Positions 51,005 through 60,246 of a DNA stretch of 64,000 nt are shown here, one piece after another. The notes beneath the pieces were generated by a model. The model searched no databases and was not told where the DNA came from. It saw nothing but the letters and a program-made list of their open reading frames with translations. The translations under genes and the position numbers were made by a program. The stretch is from contig NZ_CP021080.1 in the NCBI RefSeq assembly GCF_000802245.2, positions 2,046,001-2,110,000 on the forward strand. Direction: 5' to 3'. The first letter of the stretch is position 1; each line of letters begins with the position of its first letter. The DNA comes from Streptomyces pluripotens (GTDB lineage Bacteria > Actinomycetota > Actinomycetes > Streptomycetales > Streptomycetaceae).

Positions 51005-52219
51005 TCACGCGGCGAGCTCGACGTCCTTCGGATCGCGGGGTTCGTAGAAGGTGCCGTCGCGGAGCATCGCGAACAGGACGCTGATGCGTTGGCGGGCGAG
51101 GCGTAGGAGGGCCTGGGTGTGGGTCTTGTTGCGGTCGCGTTGCTTGTCGTAGTAGGTGCGGGAGGCGGGGTCGTGCAGGGCGGCGAACGCGGACAGGAAC
51201 ATCGCGCGTTTGAGCTGCCGATTGCCGCCTCTGGGGGCATGTTCGCCGTGGATCGACGTTCCGGACGACTTGGTGACCGGGGCCAGGCCCGCGTAGGAGG
51301 CCAGGTGGGCGGCGGTGGGGAAGCTGGTGCCGTCGCCGACGGTGACCAGCAGGACGGCGGCGGTCCTGACGCCGACGCCGGGCATCGACGTCAGGACCTT
51401 GGAAAGAGGGTGGGCCTCCAGCAGGGCGTTGATCTGGGCTTCCAGGGCCCGGCGCTGTTCGTGGACAGCGGCGAGCGAGCGGGCCAGGGAGGGCACGACG
51501 ATGTCGAGGGTGCCGGTGCCCGGGACCACGACGGTCTGCTCGTCCAATGCCTCGAAGACGTCGTCGATCAGCCGCTGGGCCATGCGCGGGGCCTTGGGCC
51601 GGATGAGCTCGACGAGCCTGCGGCGTCCGGCTTTGCGCAGTGCGGCCGGGGAGCCGTAGCGTTCCAGCAGCCAGGTGACGGCCTGGTGGTCGAGGCGGGG
51701 ACCCAGAACGCGCTCCAGGCTGGGGTGGAACTGGGTGAGCAGTCCGCGTATCCGGTTGCTGGTGCGGGTGGCCTCGGCGGCGAGGTCCTGGTCGAAGCCG
51801 ACGAGGACCGTGAGTTCGGCGGTGATCTCGTCGGTGAGCTCCAGCGAGCGCAGGGTGTGCGGCATGGTGCGGGCCGCATCCGCGATGACCGCGGCGTCCT
51901 TCGCGTCGGTCTTGGCTTCGCCCGGGTAGAGGTCGGCGATCCGCCGCATCGCGAGTCCGGGCAGGTAGGCGACGGTGCAGCCTGTGTCCCGGGCGACAGT
52001 CAGGGGCAGGGCGCCGATGGAGGCGGGCTGGTCCACGATCACCAGCACGGTGCCGAACTTCGCGGCCAGTTTGTCGAACACGGCCCGCAGTTTCGGCTCG
52101 CTGTTCGGCAGCTGCTTGTCGAGGACCTTCTTGCCGGCCGGCGTGAGCGCGTGGCCGTGGTGGGTCGTCTTGCCGACGTCCAGGCCGAGGAACACGCCCA
52201 CGTCTTCGGTGTCGAACAT
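51005..52219 (-). CDS. IS110-family transposase (DEDD recombinase)
   Basis: 404 residues from ATG 52219. The N-terminal RuvC-like DEDD domain starts 'VGVFLGLDVGKTTHHGHAL' and continues with 'VLVIVDQPASIGALPLTVA' and 'AKTDAKDAAVIADAAR'. A coiled region (about 140-240) is followed by the Transposase_20 domain with 'LTSMPGVGVRTAAVLLVTVGD', 'AHLASYAGLAPVTKSSG' and the serine-containing 'HAPRGGNRQLKRAMFLSAFAA'. Full length and free of stops, so probably active. Family members recombine DNA through a Holliday-junction-like route guided by a bridge RNA. Confidence 0.95.
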   Translation of the reverse strand: MFDTEDVGVFLGLDVGKTTHHGHALTPAGKKVLDKQLPNSEPKLRAVFDKLAAKFGTVLVIVDQPASIGALPLTVARDTGCTVAYLPGLAMRRIADLYPGEAKTDAKDAAVIADAARTMPHTLRSLELTDEITAELTVLVGFDQDLAAEATRTSNRIRGLLTQFHPSLERVLGPRLDHQAVTWLLERYGSPAALRKAGRRRLVELIRPKAPRMAQRLIDDVFEALDEQTVVVPGTGTLDIVVPSLARSLAAVHEQRRALEAQINALLEAHPLSKVLTSMPGVGVRTAAVLLVTVGDGTSFPTAAHLASYAGLAPVTKSSGTSIHGEHAPRGGNRQLKRAMFLSAFAALHDPASRTYYDKQRDRNKTHTQALLRLARQRISVLFAMLRDGTFYEPRDPKDVELAA

Positions 52220-52430
52220 CGCGCCCTTCCCAGGGAGTTGAACGTGCCGACCTCGGCAGCGGTGTCGTACGCGCGCATCCACGTTATGCAGACCTGCCGC
52301 CCGCGAACTGCCCGGCATTGCGCCGGACCGGACGGTGGCCGGACCTCTCATCAGCGTCTCCGACGAACACCTCCCGGGCCCGGTGACACCACCCCCCAGG
52401 TCATCCGTTCGACAGGGGGACACAGTCATG
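52220..52430 (-). ncRNA. Candidate bridge (seek) RNA region of the IS110 element
   Basis: About 210 non-coding bases lie between the transposase start and the presumed element end, in the place where IS110-group elements encode their bridge RNA. Short complementary stretches (for example GGCCGG/CCGGCC-like segments around 52,320-52,350 and CCCGGGCCCGG near 52,374) allow folding. The structure and the target- and donor-binding loops were not modelled. Assignment is by position and family knowledge only. Confidence 0.4.
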
Positions 52431-52508
52431 CCGGGCCCGGAGGCCAGCGGTCCTCTTGCAGGACCGCCAAGAACATAACGGGGAGCCGGGATGGGAAGGA
52501 ACCGAAGA

Positions 52509-52547
52509 CGCCCGTCCCCAGCCGCGCGGATCGGCTGGGGACGGGCG
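52509..52547. terminator. Hairpin downstream of glyS
   Basis: CGCCCGTCCCCAGCC (52509-52523) and GGCTGGGGACGGGCG (52533-52547) pair fully, 15 bp with a 9-base loop, 24 bases past the glyS stop. AAAA at 52548-52551 on the plus side means no U-tract for glyS, so it is a stem-only terminator. Confidence 0.8.
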
Positions 52548-52570
52548 AAAAGGGTCGAGCGCCGTGGGCC

Positions 52571-53953
52571 TCAGCAGCCCAGCAGGCGTCCGGCGAGGTA
52601 GCCTTCGATCTGGTCCAGCGAGACACGCTCCTGCTTCATGGTGTCCCGCTCACGGACCGTGACGGCGTTGTCCTCAAGGGTGTCGAAGTCGACCGTCACG
52701 CAGTACGGCGTACCGATCTCGTCCTGACGGCGGTAGCGGCGGCCGATGGCGCCGGCGTCGTCGAACTCGATGTTCCAGTTCTGGCGCAGCGCCTGGGCGA
52801 GGCCCTTGGCCTTCGGCGACAGCTCCGGGTTCCGGGACAGCGGGAGCACCGCGACCTTCACCGGGGCGAGGCGGTGGTCCAGGCGCAGAACGGTGCGCTT
52901 CTCCATCTTGCCCTTGGCGTTCGGCGCCTCGTCCTCGACATAGGCATCGAGGAGGAAGGCCAGCATGGTGCGGCCAACACCGGCCGCGGGCTCGATGACG
53001 TACGGCGTCCAGCGCTCGCCGGCCTCCTGGTCGAAGTAGGAGAGGTCCTGGCCGGAGGCCTTGGAGTGGGCGCCGAGGTCGTAGTCGGTACGGTTGGCGA
53101 CGCCTTCCAGCTCGCCCCACTCCCCGCCGCCGAACTGGAAGCGGTACTCGATGTCGGCGGTGCGCTTGGAGTAGTGGGAGAGCTTCTCCTTCGGGTGCTC
53201 GTACCAGCGCATGTTCTCCTCACGCAGGCCCAGGCCGGTGTACCAGTTCCAGCGCTGCGCCATCCAGTACTCGTGCCACTCCTCGTCCTCACCCGGCTTG
53301 ACGAAGAACTCCATCTCCATCTGCTCGAACTCACGGGTACGGAAGATGAAGTTGCCCGGCGTGATCTCGTTGCGGAACGACTTGCCCATCTGAGCGATGC
53401 CGAACGGCGGCTTGCGGCGCGAAGTGGTCTGCACCTGGGCGAAGTTGGTGAAGATGCCCTGGGCAGTCTCGGGACGCAGGTAGGCGACGGAACCGGAGTC
53501 CTGAGTCGGACCGAGGTGGGTGGAGAGCAGACCCGAGAACTGCTTGGGCTCGGTGAACTGGCCCTTGTTACCGCAGTTCGGGCAGTTGATGTCGGCCAGG
53601 CCGTTCTCCGGGGCGCGGCCCTTCTTCTCCTCGTACGCCTCCTCCAAGTGGTCGGCGCGGAACCGCTTGTGACACGAGGTGCACTCGGTCAGCGGGTCGG
53701 TAAAGGTGGCGACATGACCGGAGGCGGTCCAGACCTCGGAGGCCAGGATGACGGACGAGTCGATACCGACGACGTCCTCGCGCGACGTCACCATGTAGCG
53801 CCACCACTGGCGCTTGATGTTCTCCTTGAGCTCGACACCCAGCGGTCCGTAGTCCCAGGCGGCACGCTGTCCGCCGTAGATCTCACTGCAGGGGAAAACG
53901 AAGCCACGGCGCTTGCTCAGGCTGACGATGGTGTCGATCTTGTCGGCGGCCAC
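52571..53953 (-). CDS. glyS: Glycyl-tRNA synthetase (class II, alpha2 type)
   Basis: 460 residues from GTG 53953 (GAAGAGAG upstream). Class II motifs: motif 1 region '[22 protein letters not shown]', motif 2 '[25 protein letters not shown]', motif 3 '[13 protein letters not shown]'. An inserted Cys4 zinc site reads 'ECTSCHKRF...[12 protein letters not shown]'. The C-terminal anticodon-binding domain starts near '[14 protein letters not shown]'. Charges tRNA-Gly. Divergent from znuA, as I recall it beside the znu/zur cluster in S. coelicolor. Confidence 0.97.
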   Translation of the reverse strand: MAADKIDTIVSLSKRRGFVFPCSEIYGGQRAAWDYGPLGVELKENIKRQWWRYMVTSREDVVGIDSSVILASEVWTASGHVATFTDPLTECTSCHKRFRADHLEEAYEEKKGRAPENGLADINCPNCGNKGQFTEPKQFSGLLSTHLGPTQDSGSVAYLRPETAQGIFTNFAQVQTTSRRKPPFGIAQMGKSFRNEITPGNFIFRTREFEQMEMEFFVKPGEDEEWHEYWMAQRWNWYTGLGLREENMRWYEHPKEKLSHYSKRTADIEYRFQFGGGEWGELEGVANRTDYDLGAHSKASGQDLSYFDQEAGERWTPYVIEPAAGVGRTMLAFLLDAYVEDEAPNAKGKMEKRTVLRLDHRLAPVKVAVLPLSRNPELSPKAKGLAQALRQNWNIEFDDAGAIGRRYRRQDEIGTPYCVTVDFDTLEDNAVTVRERDTMKQERVSLDQIEGYLAGRLLGC

Positions 53954-54076
53954 GGTGCTCTCTTCATTACGACGACGGGCGTTGAAGCGAGATGCTTCCA
54001 GCGAATGATTCAGGTTACCGGCGCACACTCCCCCCCGGCCAAATCGGCCCCCACTAGAAGCCCCGGGGAGAGCTTG

Positions 54077-54114
54077 TTGACAACGGTTTCCATGTTTGTT
54101 GAAAATGACTGTCA
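54077..54114 (+). promoter_or_regulatory. znuA promoter with overlapping Zur-like box
   Basis: TTGACA (54077-54082) with TGAAAA 17 bases on (54100-54105) could be the -35/-10 pair. TGAAAATGACTGTCA (54100-54114) matches the actinobacterial Zur box type TGAAAATGATTTTCA at 13 of 15 bases and covers the -10 region and the start codon. A second looser match, TTGACAACGGTTTCCAT, covers the -35. Confidence 0.65.
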
Positions 54115-55073
54115 TGAACGTACGACAACGCCTCATACCCATCGCCGCGGTCACCGCCCTCGCCGCCCTCGGGACCGGCACCCTCTCCGCCTGTTCCGGC
54201 GGCACCGCGACCGCAGCCGGTACGGACACATTCGACGTCGTCGCGTCGTTCTACCCGATGACCTTCCTCGCCGAGCAGATCGGCGGCACCCACGTCCACG
54301 TCACCAGCCTGACCGCCCCCGGCCAAGAACCGCACGACCTGGAGATCAGCCCCCGGCAGATCGCGGCGCTCCAGGACTCCGACGCGGTGCTGTACCTCAG
54401 CAACGTCCAACCCGCCGTCGACACCGCGGTGGCCCAGTCCCCGGTCAAGACCAAGATCGACGCAGCCTCCATGACCTCGTTGGAGGACCACGGCAACGAA
54501 GTCGGCGGCCACGCGGCAGCCCACGACACCCACCACAGTGAAGAAGCGGCCGGCAAGGACCCGCACGTCTGGGTCGACCCGGTGCGCTACGCCCAGATCG
54601 CCCAGGGCGTCGGCAAGGCCTTCGAGAAGGCCGACCCCCAGCACGCAGCCGACTACCGGAAGAACACCGCGGCCCTGGTCAAGAAACTCGACGACCTGGA
54701 CGAGCGGTTCAAGTCCGGCCTCGCGGACACCAGGACCAAGGTCTTCATCACCACGCACGCCGCCTTCGGTTACCTCGCCGAGCGTTACGGTCTCACCGAG
54801 GAGGCCGTCAACGGCCTCGATCCCGAGTCCGAACCCAGCGCCGCGCGGGTCAGGGACCTGGAGAAGATGGCCAGGGCCGACGGGGTCGGGACCGTGTTCT
54901 ACGAGACGCTCGTCAGCGACAAGACCGCGAAGACCATCGCGCACGACGCAGGCCTGAAGACCGACGTGCTGGACCCGATCGAGGGCATCACCAAGAAGTC
55001 CCGCGGCAGGGACTACTTCGCGGTCCAGGAGGCCAACCTCAAGGCGCTCCAGCGGGCGCTGGGCGCCAAGTGA
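54114..55073 (+). CDS. znuA: Zinc ABC transporter, substrate-binding lipoprotein
   Basis: 319 residues from ATG 54114, chosen because the predicted transcription start falls at or next to it (leaderless). ATGs at 54105 and further upstream are alternatives. A lipoprotein signal with lipobox Leu-Ser-Ala-Cys. Cluster A-I/ZnuA fold: metal His in '[21 protein letters not shown]', a His-rich loop '[20 protein letters not shown]', then 'DPHVWVDP' and '[16 protein letters not shown]'. Captures Zn2+ outside the membrane for ZnuB/C. GTGA overlap with znuC. Likely repressed by Zur when zinc is ample. Confidence 0.95.
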   Translation: MNVRQRLIPIAAVTALAALGTGTLSACSGGTATAAGTDTFDVVASFYPMTFLAEQIGGTHVHVTSLTAPGQEPHDLEISPRQIAALQDSDAVLYLSNVQPAVDTAVAQSPVKTKIDAASMTSLEDHGNEVGGHAAAHDTHHSEEAAGKDPHVWVDPVRYAQIAQGVGKAFEKADPQHAADYRKNTAALVKKLDDLDERFKSGLADTRTKVFITTHAAFGYLAERYGLTEEAVNGLDPESEPSAARVRDLEKMARADGVGTVFYETLVSDKTAKTIAHDAGLKTDVLDPIEGITKKSRGRDYFAVQEANLKALQRALGAK

Positions 55074-55873
55074 CCAGTACGGAGGACGACATCGTGGACG
55101 AGGCCGGCACAGAGCCCGTCATATCCCTGCGCAAAGTGAGCGCCGAACTCGGCGCACGTCCCGTACTGCGCGGCATCGACCTCACCGTCGGCCGCGGCGA
55201 GGTCGTAGCGCTGCTCGGCGCCAACGGCTCCGGCAAGTCGACGGCCGTGCGCAGCATCATCGGCCAGGTGCCCGTCAGCTCCGGCACGATCGAGCTGTTC
55301 GGCACCCCGCGCCAGTCCTTCCGCGACTGGGCGCGCCTGGGCTACGTACCCCAGCGCACCACCGCCTCGGGCGGGGTCCCCTCGACCGTGGCCGAGGTCG
55401 TCTCCTCGGGGCGGCTGTCCCGCACCCGCTTCGGCGCCTTCCGCGCGGCAGACCGGGAGGCCGTCCGTCGCGCCCTGGAGCAGGTCGGCATGGCGGACCG
55501 CGCCAAGGACTCGGCGGGCGCCCTCTCCGGAGGCCAACAGCAGCGCGTGCTGATCGCCCGCGCGCTGGTCGCCGAACCCGAGCTGCTGATCATGGACGAG
55601 CCGATGGCGGGCGTCGACCTGGGCAGCCAGGAAGTGCTTGCGCGGACCCTCCGGGGACAGGTCGAAGCGGGGACGACGGTCCTGCTCGTCCTGCACGAAC
55701 TGGGGCCGCTGGAGCCCCTGATCGACCGGGCGGTCGTCCTGCGGGACGGCTGCGTGCTGCACGACGGCCCGCCGCCCCGCGCGCTCGGCCAGCACGCCCT
55801 GCCCGGCCACGACCACGTACACCCGCACGCACCGGCGGGCACCGGACCGATCCGCACGGGACTGCTGAGCTGA
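55070..55873 (+). CDS. znuC: Zinc ABC transporter, ATP-binding protein
   Basis: 267 residues, GTG start inside the znuA stop (GTGA). Walker A GANGSGKST, signature 'LSGGQQQRVLIARAL', Walker B with catalytic Glu 'LLIMDEPMAGVD', switch His 'LLVLHELGPL'. The C-terminus is His-rich (His-Ala-Leu-Pro-Gly-His-Asp-His-Val-His-Pro-His) and could bind zinc as a local sensor, as in other ZnuC proteins. Energises ZnuB. Confidence 0.95.
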   Translation: MTSTEDDIVDEAGTEPVISLRKVSAELGARPVLRGIDLTVGRGEVVALLGANGSGKSTAVRSIIGQVPVSSGTIELFGTPRQSFRDWARLGYVPQRTTASGGVPSTVAEVVSSGRLSRTRFGAFRAADREAVRRALEQVGMADRAKDSAGALSGGQQQRVLIARALVAEPELLIMDEPMAGVDLGSQEVLARTLRGQVEAGTTVLLVLHELGPLEPLIDRAVVLRDGCVLHDGPPPRALGQHALPGHDHVHPHAPAGTGPIRTGLLS

Positions 55874-56775
55874 TGGAATTCCTGAACTACGCCTTCATGC
55901 AGCGGGCGCTGCTCGCCGCCGTGCTGGTCGGCATCACCGCACCCGCCGTGGGTATCTACCTGGTCCAGCGCCGCCAGGCCCTGATGGGCGACGGCATCGG
56001 GCACGTCGCCATGACCGGCGTCGGCCTCGGCTTCCTGCTGTCCACCTCCCCGGTGTGGATGGCGACGGCCGTCTCGGTGCTCGGCGCGGTCCTGATGGAG
56101 CTGATCCGCTGGTACGGCAGGACCCGCGGGGACATCGCCCTCGCCATGCTGTTCTACGGCGGCATGGCCGGCGGGGTGATGCTGATCAACCTCGCGCCGG
56201 GCGGCTCCAACGCCAACCTGACGTCGTATCTGTTCGGCTCCCTGTCGACGGTGTCGCAGTCCGACGTGACCGCGATCTGCGTGCTCGCCGCCTTCGTGCT
56301 GCTCGTCACACTGGGCCTGCGCCGCCAGCTGTTCGCGGTCAGCCAGGACGAGGAGTTCGCCCGGGTCACCGGGCTACCGGTGCGCGCCCTGAACCTGCTG
56401 ACGGCGGTCACCGCGGCGGTGACCGTGACGGTCGCGATGCGGGTCGTCGGCCTACTGCTGGTGTCCGCGCTGATGGTCGTACCCGTCGCGGCCGCGCAGC
56501 AGCTCACCCGCAGCTTCACCGCCACGTTCGTGACCGCCGTCGCGATCGGCGTGACCGTGGCGATCAGCGGCACCATCACATCGTTCTACCAGGACGTCCC
56601 GCCCGGAGCGACAATCGTTCTGCTGACCATCGCCGCGTTCGTCGCCCTGACCGCCCTGGCCGCCCCGCTGGCCCGGCGGCGCGCCCGCTCAGCGGCCGGG
56701 GACGAACCCGCCGGAGACCCGGCGGAGTGCTCGATTCCGGCGGCACGAGGGGTCGGGGACCAGGCCGGCGTCTGA
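55873..56775 (+). CDS. znuB: Zinc ABC transporter, permease
   Basis: 300 residues, seven to eight transmembrane helices of the ABC-3 family, sharing the A of the znuC stop (TGATG). Family patterns include 'PAVGIYLVQRRQALMGDGIGHVAMTGVGLGF' near the N-terminus and 'ALMVVPVAAAQQL' in the C-terminal half. It forms the Zn2+ channel. The last 40 residues are hydrophilic and variable. Confidence 0.93.
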   Translation: MEFLNYAFMQRALLAAVLVGITAPAVGIYLVQRRQALMGDGIGHVAMTGVGLGFLLSTSPVWMATAVSVLGAVLMELIRWYGRTRGDIALAMLFYGGMAGGVMLINLAPGGSNANLTSYLFGSLSTVSQSDVTAICVLAAFVLLVTLGLRRQLFAVSQDEEFARVTGLPVRALNLLTAVTAAVTVTVAMRVVGLLLVSALMVVPVAAAQQLTRSFTATFVTAVAIGVTVAISGTITSFYQDVPPGATIVLLTIAAFVALTALAAPLARRRARSAAGDEPAGDPAECSIPAARGVGDQAGV

Positions 56776-56837
56776 CCGTCGGCATTCCCGACTGGCACAA
56801 TGGCCCGGGGCAGATGCCAGACGTGAGGAGGCAACCG

Positions 56838-57254
56838 GTGACGACCGCTGGACCGCCCGTGAAGGGCCGCGCCACCCGGCAGCGGGCAGCCGTGGCGGCG
56901 GCCCTGGACGAGGTCGACGAGTTCCGCAGCGCGCAGGACCTGCACGACATGCTCAAGCACAAGGGCGATTCGGTCGGGCTCACCACCGTCTACCGCACGT
57001 TGCAGTCCCTCGCGGAAGCCGGCGAGGTCGACGTCCTGCGCACCTCCGACGGCGAGTCCGTCTACCGCCGCTGCTCCACCGGCGAGCACCACCACCACCT
57101 GGTCTGCCGCACCTGTGGCAAGGCCGTCGAGGTGGAGGGCCCCGCGGTGGAGAAGTGGGCGGAGGCGATCGCCGCCGAACACGGCTACGTCAACGTCGCC
57201 CACACCGTGGAGATCTTCGGGACCTGCGCGGAGTGCGCCGCCCAGCGCGGCTGA
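56838..57254 (+). CDS. zur: Zinc uptake regulator (Fur family)
   Basis: 138 residues from GTG 56838 (GAGGAGG seven bases upstream). An N-terminal winged HTH ('RATRQRAAVAAALDEVDEFRSAQDLHDML...VGLTTVYRTLQSLAE') precedes the metal-binding dimer domain. Cys90/Cys93 and Cys130/Cys133 form the structural zinc site. Cys79 and a His run (84-87) match the regulatory zinc ligands known for S. coelicolor Zur. It follows znuB by 62 bases and probably represses the Zur-like box at znuA. Confidence 0.95.
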   Translation: MTTAGPPVKGRATRQRAAVAAALDEVDEFRSAQDLHDMLKHKGDSVGLTTVYRTLQSLAEAGEVDVLRTSDGESVYRRCSTGEHHHHLVCRTCGKAVEVEGPAVEKWAEAIAAEHGYVNVAHTVEIFGTCAECAAQRG

Positions 57255-57577
57255 GGCTGCCGCCGCCTGGTCCTGCGGTCGGGGACGACCCGTAGGACCT
57301 CCTCGGTCACCCGACCACCGCCCCGGCCCGACCCGCATGGGGAAAGCGGGACCGTACCCGGCGCGCTGGAGTCACCGCCGGACGAAACGAACGGCCCCCG
57401 GCCTTCCGGTGCGGCCGGACACCCGGCCCCGGCCGGCAACAGCGCGTTCCGGTCGGGCCCAGGCCCGGTATCCGACCTCCGCCGTCGGGGTCCGGAGCGG
57501 GATCGCGGCGCCGGATCCGGAGCGCCCCGCGCACGAACCGCCCACCGCCCGTCAACACGGTCGGTGGGCGCGCCCCG
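57255..57577. other. 323 bp gap between convergent zur and uppS
   Basis: No coding frame of note. At the right end CGCCCACCG (57539-57547) and CGGTGGGCG (57562-57570) form a perfect 9-bp stem, 8 bases past the uppS stop, the likely uppS terminator. Several shorter GC-rich inverted repeats (CCGGCC types around 57,400-57,440) could end zur. Confidence 0.5.
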
Positions 57578-58414
57578 TCAGGTGGCCGGCCGGCCCTCCA
57601 TGGCCAGCAGTTCCTCGTTCGGGATGGCCCCGCCGAACCGCCGGTCCCGGGAGGCGAATTCCACGCAGGCCCGCCACAGGTCGCGCCGGTCGAAGTCCGG
57701 CCACAGCACGTCCTGGAAGACCATCTCGGCGTACGCGCTCTGCCACAGCAGGTAGTTGGAAGTGCGCTGCTCACCGCTCGGGCGCAGGAACAGGTCCACG
57801 TCCGGCATGTCCGGATAGTACAGGTACTTCTGGATGGTCTTCTCGGTGACCTTGGCCGGATCGAGACGGCCGGCCCGCACCTCCTCGGCGAGGGCTCGGG
57901 CGGCGTCGGCGATCTCGGCACGGCCGCCGTAGTTCATGCAGAAGTACAGCGTGAGCAGATCGTTCCCCTTGGTCTGCTCCTGGGCGACCTGCAGTTCCTT
58001 GGCGACCGACTTCCACAGCCTGGGCATCCGGCCCACCCAGCGCACCCGGATGCCGAGTTCGTCGAGCTGGTCGCGGGTCTTGCGGATGAAGTCGCGGTTG
58101 AAGTTCATCAGGAAGCGAACCTCGTCGGGCGACCGCTTCCAGTTCTCTGTGGAGAAGGCGTACAGGGAGATGTTGCGCACCCCGATCTCGATGGCGCCCT
58201 GCAGCACGTCCAGCACGCGTTCGGCACCGACCTTGTGCCCCTCGGTGCGCGGTAGACCCCGCTCCTTCGCCCACCGCCCGTTGCCGTCCATGACGATCGC
58301 CACGTGTTCCGGGACCAGTTCGCCGGGGAGCTTCGGCGCACGGGCTCCCGACGGGTGCGGCTCCGGTGCCTTGTACTCGCGCCGCTGGCGCCCCAGGATC
58401 CCGCGTACCACCAT
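57578..58414 (-). CDS. uppS: Isoprenyl (undecaprenyl-type) diphosphate synthase
   Basis: 278 residues. The cis-prenyltransferase signature is complete: '[27 protein letters not shown]' with the Mg-binding Asp, '[15 protein letters not shown]', '[15 protein letters not shown]' and '[27 protein letters not shown]'. It condenses isopentenyl diphosphate into the long lipid carrier for peptidoglycan. A 35-residue Arg/Pro-rich N-terminal extension is common in actinobacteria. It follows recO leftward with a 39-base gap. Confidence 0.95.
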   Translation of the reverse strand: MVVRGILGRQRREYKAPEPHPSGARAPKLPGELVPEHVAIVMDGNGRWAKERGLPRTEGHKVGAERVLDVLQGAIEIGVRNISLYAFSTENWKRSPDEVRFLMNFNRDFIRKTRDQLDELGIRVRWVGRMPRLWKSVAKELQVAQEQTKGNDLLTLYFCMNYGGRAEIADAARALAEEVRAGRLDPAKVTEKTIQKYLYYPDMPDVDLFLRPSGEQRTSNYLLWQSAYAEMVFQDVLWPDFDRRDLWRACVEFASRDRRFGGAIPNEELLAMEGRPAT

Positions 58415-58453
58415 GTGCCCTCGTCTCCTCGACCGTGCTTGCTTCTCGCGTGC

Positions 58454-59200
58454 TTACTGCTCGACGTACCGAAGGGAACGCAGCCCGCGCTCCAGGTGCC
58501 AGTGCAGGTAGGCGGACACCAGCCCGTTGCCCTCGCGGACGTACCGCGCCTCGCACGCGTCCGCCGTCTCCCAGTCTCCCGCAAGCAGCGCCCCGAGCAG
58601 CACCAGGGTCTGCGAGGAGGGTACGACGCTGCCGGGCACCCGGCAGTCGGCGCAGACGGAGCCGCCGGACCCCACCGAGAAGAAGCGGTTCGGGCCGGGC
58701 ATCCCGCACTTCGCGCAGTCACCGAAGCTGGGTGCGTAGCCATTGACGGCGAGGGAGCGCAGCAGGAACGCGTCGAGGACCAGATGGGGGGCGTGCTCAT
58801 CCCGGGCGAGCGTCCGCAGGGCGCCGACGAGCAGCAGGTACTGCTGCACGGCCGGCTCGCCCTCGTGATCGGTGAACCGCTCGGCTGTCTCCAGCATGGC
58901 CGTACCGGCGGTGTAGCGGGCGTAGTCGGTGACGATCCCGCCACCGTACGCGGCGATGGTCTCGCTCTGTGTGCACAACGGCAGTCCGCGCCCGACCAGC
59001 TCACTCCCCCGTGCGAAGAACTGCACGTCGACGTGGGAGAAGGGCTCCAGCCGGGCCCCGAACTTCGACTTGGTGCGCCGCACGCCCCGGGCGACCGCCC
59101 GCACCCGCCCGTGACCGCGCGTGAGCAGGGTGATGATCCGGTCCGCCTCACCCAGCTTCTGGGTGCGCAGCACGATGCCGTCGTCGCGGAACAGACTCAT
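58454..59200 (-). CDS. recO: DNA repair protein RecO
   Basis: 248 residues. An N-terminal OB fold ('DDGIVLRTQKLGEADRIITLLTRGHGRVRAVARGVRRTKSKFG') is followed by a helical domain holding a Cys4 zinc site (Cys-Ala-Lys-Cys...Cys-Ala-Asp-Cys, about 170-195). RecO loads RecA with RecR in the RecFOR gap-repair pathway and anneals SSB-bound DNA. Standard length. Shares the leftward unit with uppS. Confidence 0.95.
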   Translation of the reverse strand: MSLFRDDGIVLRTQKLGEADRIITLLTRGHGRVRAVARGVRRTKSKFGARLEPFSHVDVQFFARGSELVGRGLPLCTQSETIAAYGGGIVTDYARYTAGTAMLETAERFTDHEGEPAVQQYLLLVGALRTLARDEHAPHLVLDAFLLRSLAVNGYAPSFGDCAKCGMPGPNRFFSVGSGGSVCADCRVPGSVVPSSQTLVLLGALLAGDWETADACEARYVREGNGLVSAYLHWHLERGLRSLRYVEQ

Positions 59201-59235
59201 GGCTCCATTCTCGCGTATGTCTGAGGCGGCCCCTC

Positions 59236-59451
59236 TCAGGGCACCTCACCGCGACTACGGGCATTGACGTACGCCGTCTCCGCACTGAGCCGCTCGGCGG
59301 GGGTCGCCCAGCGAACGGCGCCGGGCACCGCGTCCCACTCCCTGCCTCCGCCGTACGGTCTCAGCTGGACGTACGGGCCCTCGTGCCCCATGACGATGCC
59401 GATCCTTCCGGTGCGTGTGTCCACGACATGACTGCCGACGGGAAGCCTCAC
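59236..59451 (-). CDS. Small conserved protein, 71 aa
   Basis: 71 residues from GTG 59451, preferred because GGAGG lies seven bases upstream. Longer in-frame extensions to 60006 are not protein-like and would cover the palindromic repeat. Sequence 'LPVGSHVVDTRTGRIGIVMG' followed by 'YVQLRPYGGGREWDAVPG' suggests a small SH3-like beta barrel. It resembles short conserved streptomycete proteins of unknown function. Its stop is 35 bases upstream of recO's start codon on the same strand. Confidence 0.65.
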   Translation of the reverse strand: MRLPVGSHVVDTRTGRIGIVMGHEGPYVQLRPYGGGREWDAVPGAVRWATPAERLSAETAYVNARSRGEVP

Positions 59452-60246
59452 CGCAGCACCTCCGTCGGGGCCGCCGCGAGCCACCGCGCGGTTTCCACTG
59501 AACACCACCCCAATTCCATGAGCGGACGGTGAGACTCCCGCGCGAGACTCACCGGGTCTAGTGCCGCAACAGGCAACGGTCGTCCCGTCGCGACGGGCAA
59601 ACATCGCCTGTCGCGGCACTAGCTCCCACGAAGGCAAAACAATCACTGCCTTTCGGGAGCCGACCACAATTCTTTCAAAGTTACCTCCGCCTCTTCGACG
59701 CACAACGCCGACTGTGCGGTCCGTCGTGCCTTCACCCGGCTCCCCTTCCCTTTGCCGTTTCACGCTGAGCACGCTCAGGGAGGCGCTCCGCCTCGCACTC
59801 GGCAGGAGTCCGTGTCCTGCACGTGCGGGACGGAGCAGGGGAGGCCACGCCCGGCGGTCCACCCCGGCGGTCCACGGCGAACGGTCCGGGAGTTCTCCGG
59901 AACAGCGCCGAAGCCGCGGGGAAAGAACACAGGAACCAGCCGGGTGGGCCCCAAGGGGGCGACTCTCGGTTTCCGGTGCTGACACCGGCCAGTTCGAGCA
60001 GGCCATTCGAATACCTCGGCCGGATATCGCCCAGCGGATCGACGAGGTCGCGCAGACGGACGGAATTTTCGAGCGGCGAGGTCAGAAGCCGATTGCCGCC
60101 CCGCGGCGTGCACAGGACTTCCCGGATCGTTTTCGAGAACGTTGACGGTTGATCCGGTCGGCCGCGTCGCACCCGGACAGCACCGCTGCTGTCGGCATCC
60201 TGTGGTGGAGGATCCGCGCCCGCGCCCAGCACGCCAGGAGCCGTGA
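59452..60246. other. 795 bp non-coding stretch
   Basis: It contains the 65-bp palindrome at 59558-59622 and an AT-richer patch just after it (59,635-59,680) that may hold a promoter for the leftward small gene. The part 59,750-60,240 has overlapping open frames on several strands, none with a credible start or recognisable sequence. The last 40 bases hold the ribosome site AGGAG (60237-60241) of the next gene. Confidence 0.5.
59558..59622. repeat. Dispersed palindromic repeat, copy 2
   Basis: Starts CTAGTGCCGCAACAGGC and ends GCCTGTCGCGGCACTAG. The two ends are inverse complements except one base, with the symmetric centre CCGTCGCGACGGG. The ends carry CTAG. Its inverse aligns with 31214-31270. 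The size and dyad suggest a REP/MITE-like element that folds into a long hairpin. Confidence 0.75.

Larger units (their letters stand above)
50944..52440. mobile_element. IS110-family insertion sequence (ends approximate)
   Basis: It carries one transposase gene on the minus strand (51005-52219). The downstream end is probably near 50944-50954 (minus-strand reading ATAGAGGCACC after an AT-richer run). The upstream end lies somewhere between 52,380 and 52,440, before the glyS terminator. No terminal inverted repeats or target duplication are visible, as expected for IS110-type elements. It sits between the zinc-finger gene and glyS and interrupts no recognisable gene. Confidence 0.75.

Noticed and set aside
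51119..54541. A very long plus-strand open frame across the IS110 element and glyS
   Set aside because: It runs antisense to two well-supported genes and has no recognisable domain; it reflects the third-position GC bias.
59452..60006. N-terminal extension of the 71-residue protein to a much earlier start
   Set aside because: The extension would cross the palindromic repeat and is not protein-like; GTG 59451 has a good ribosome site.
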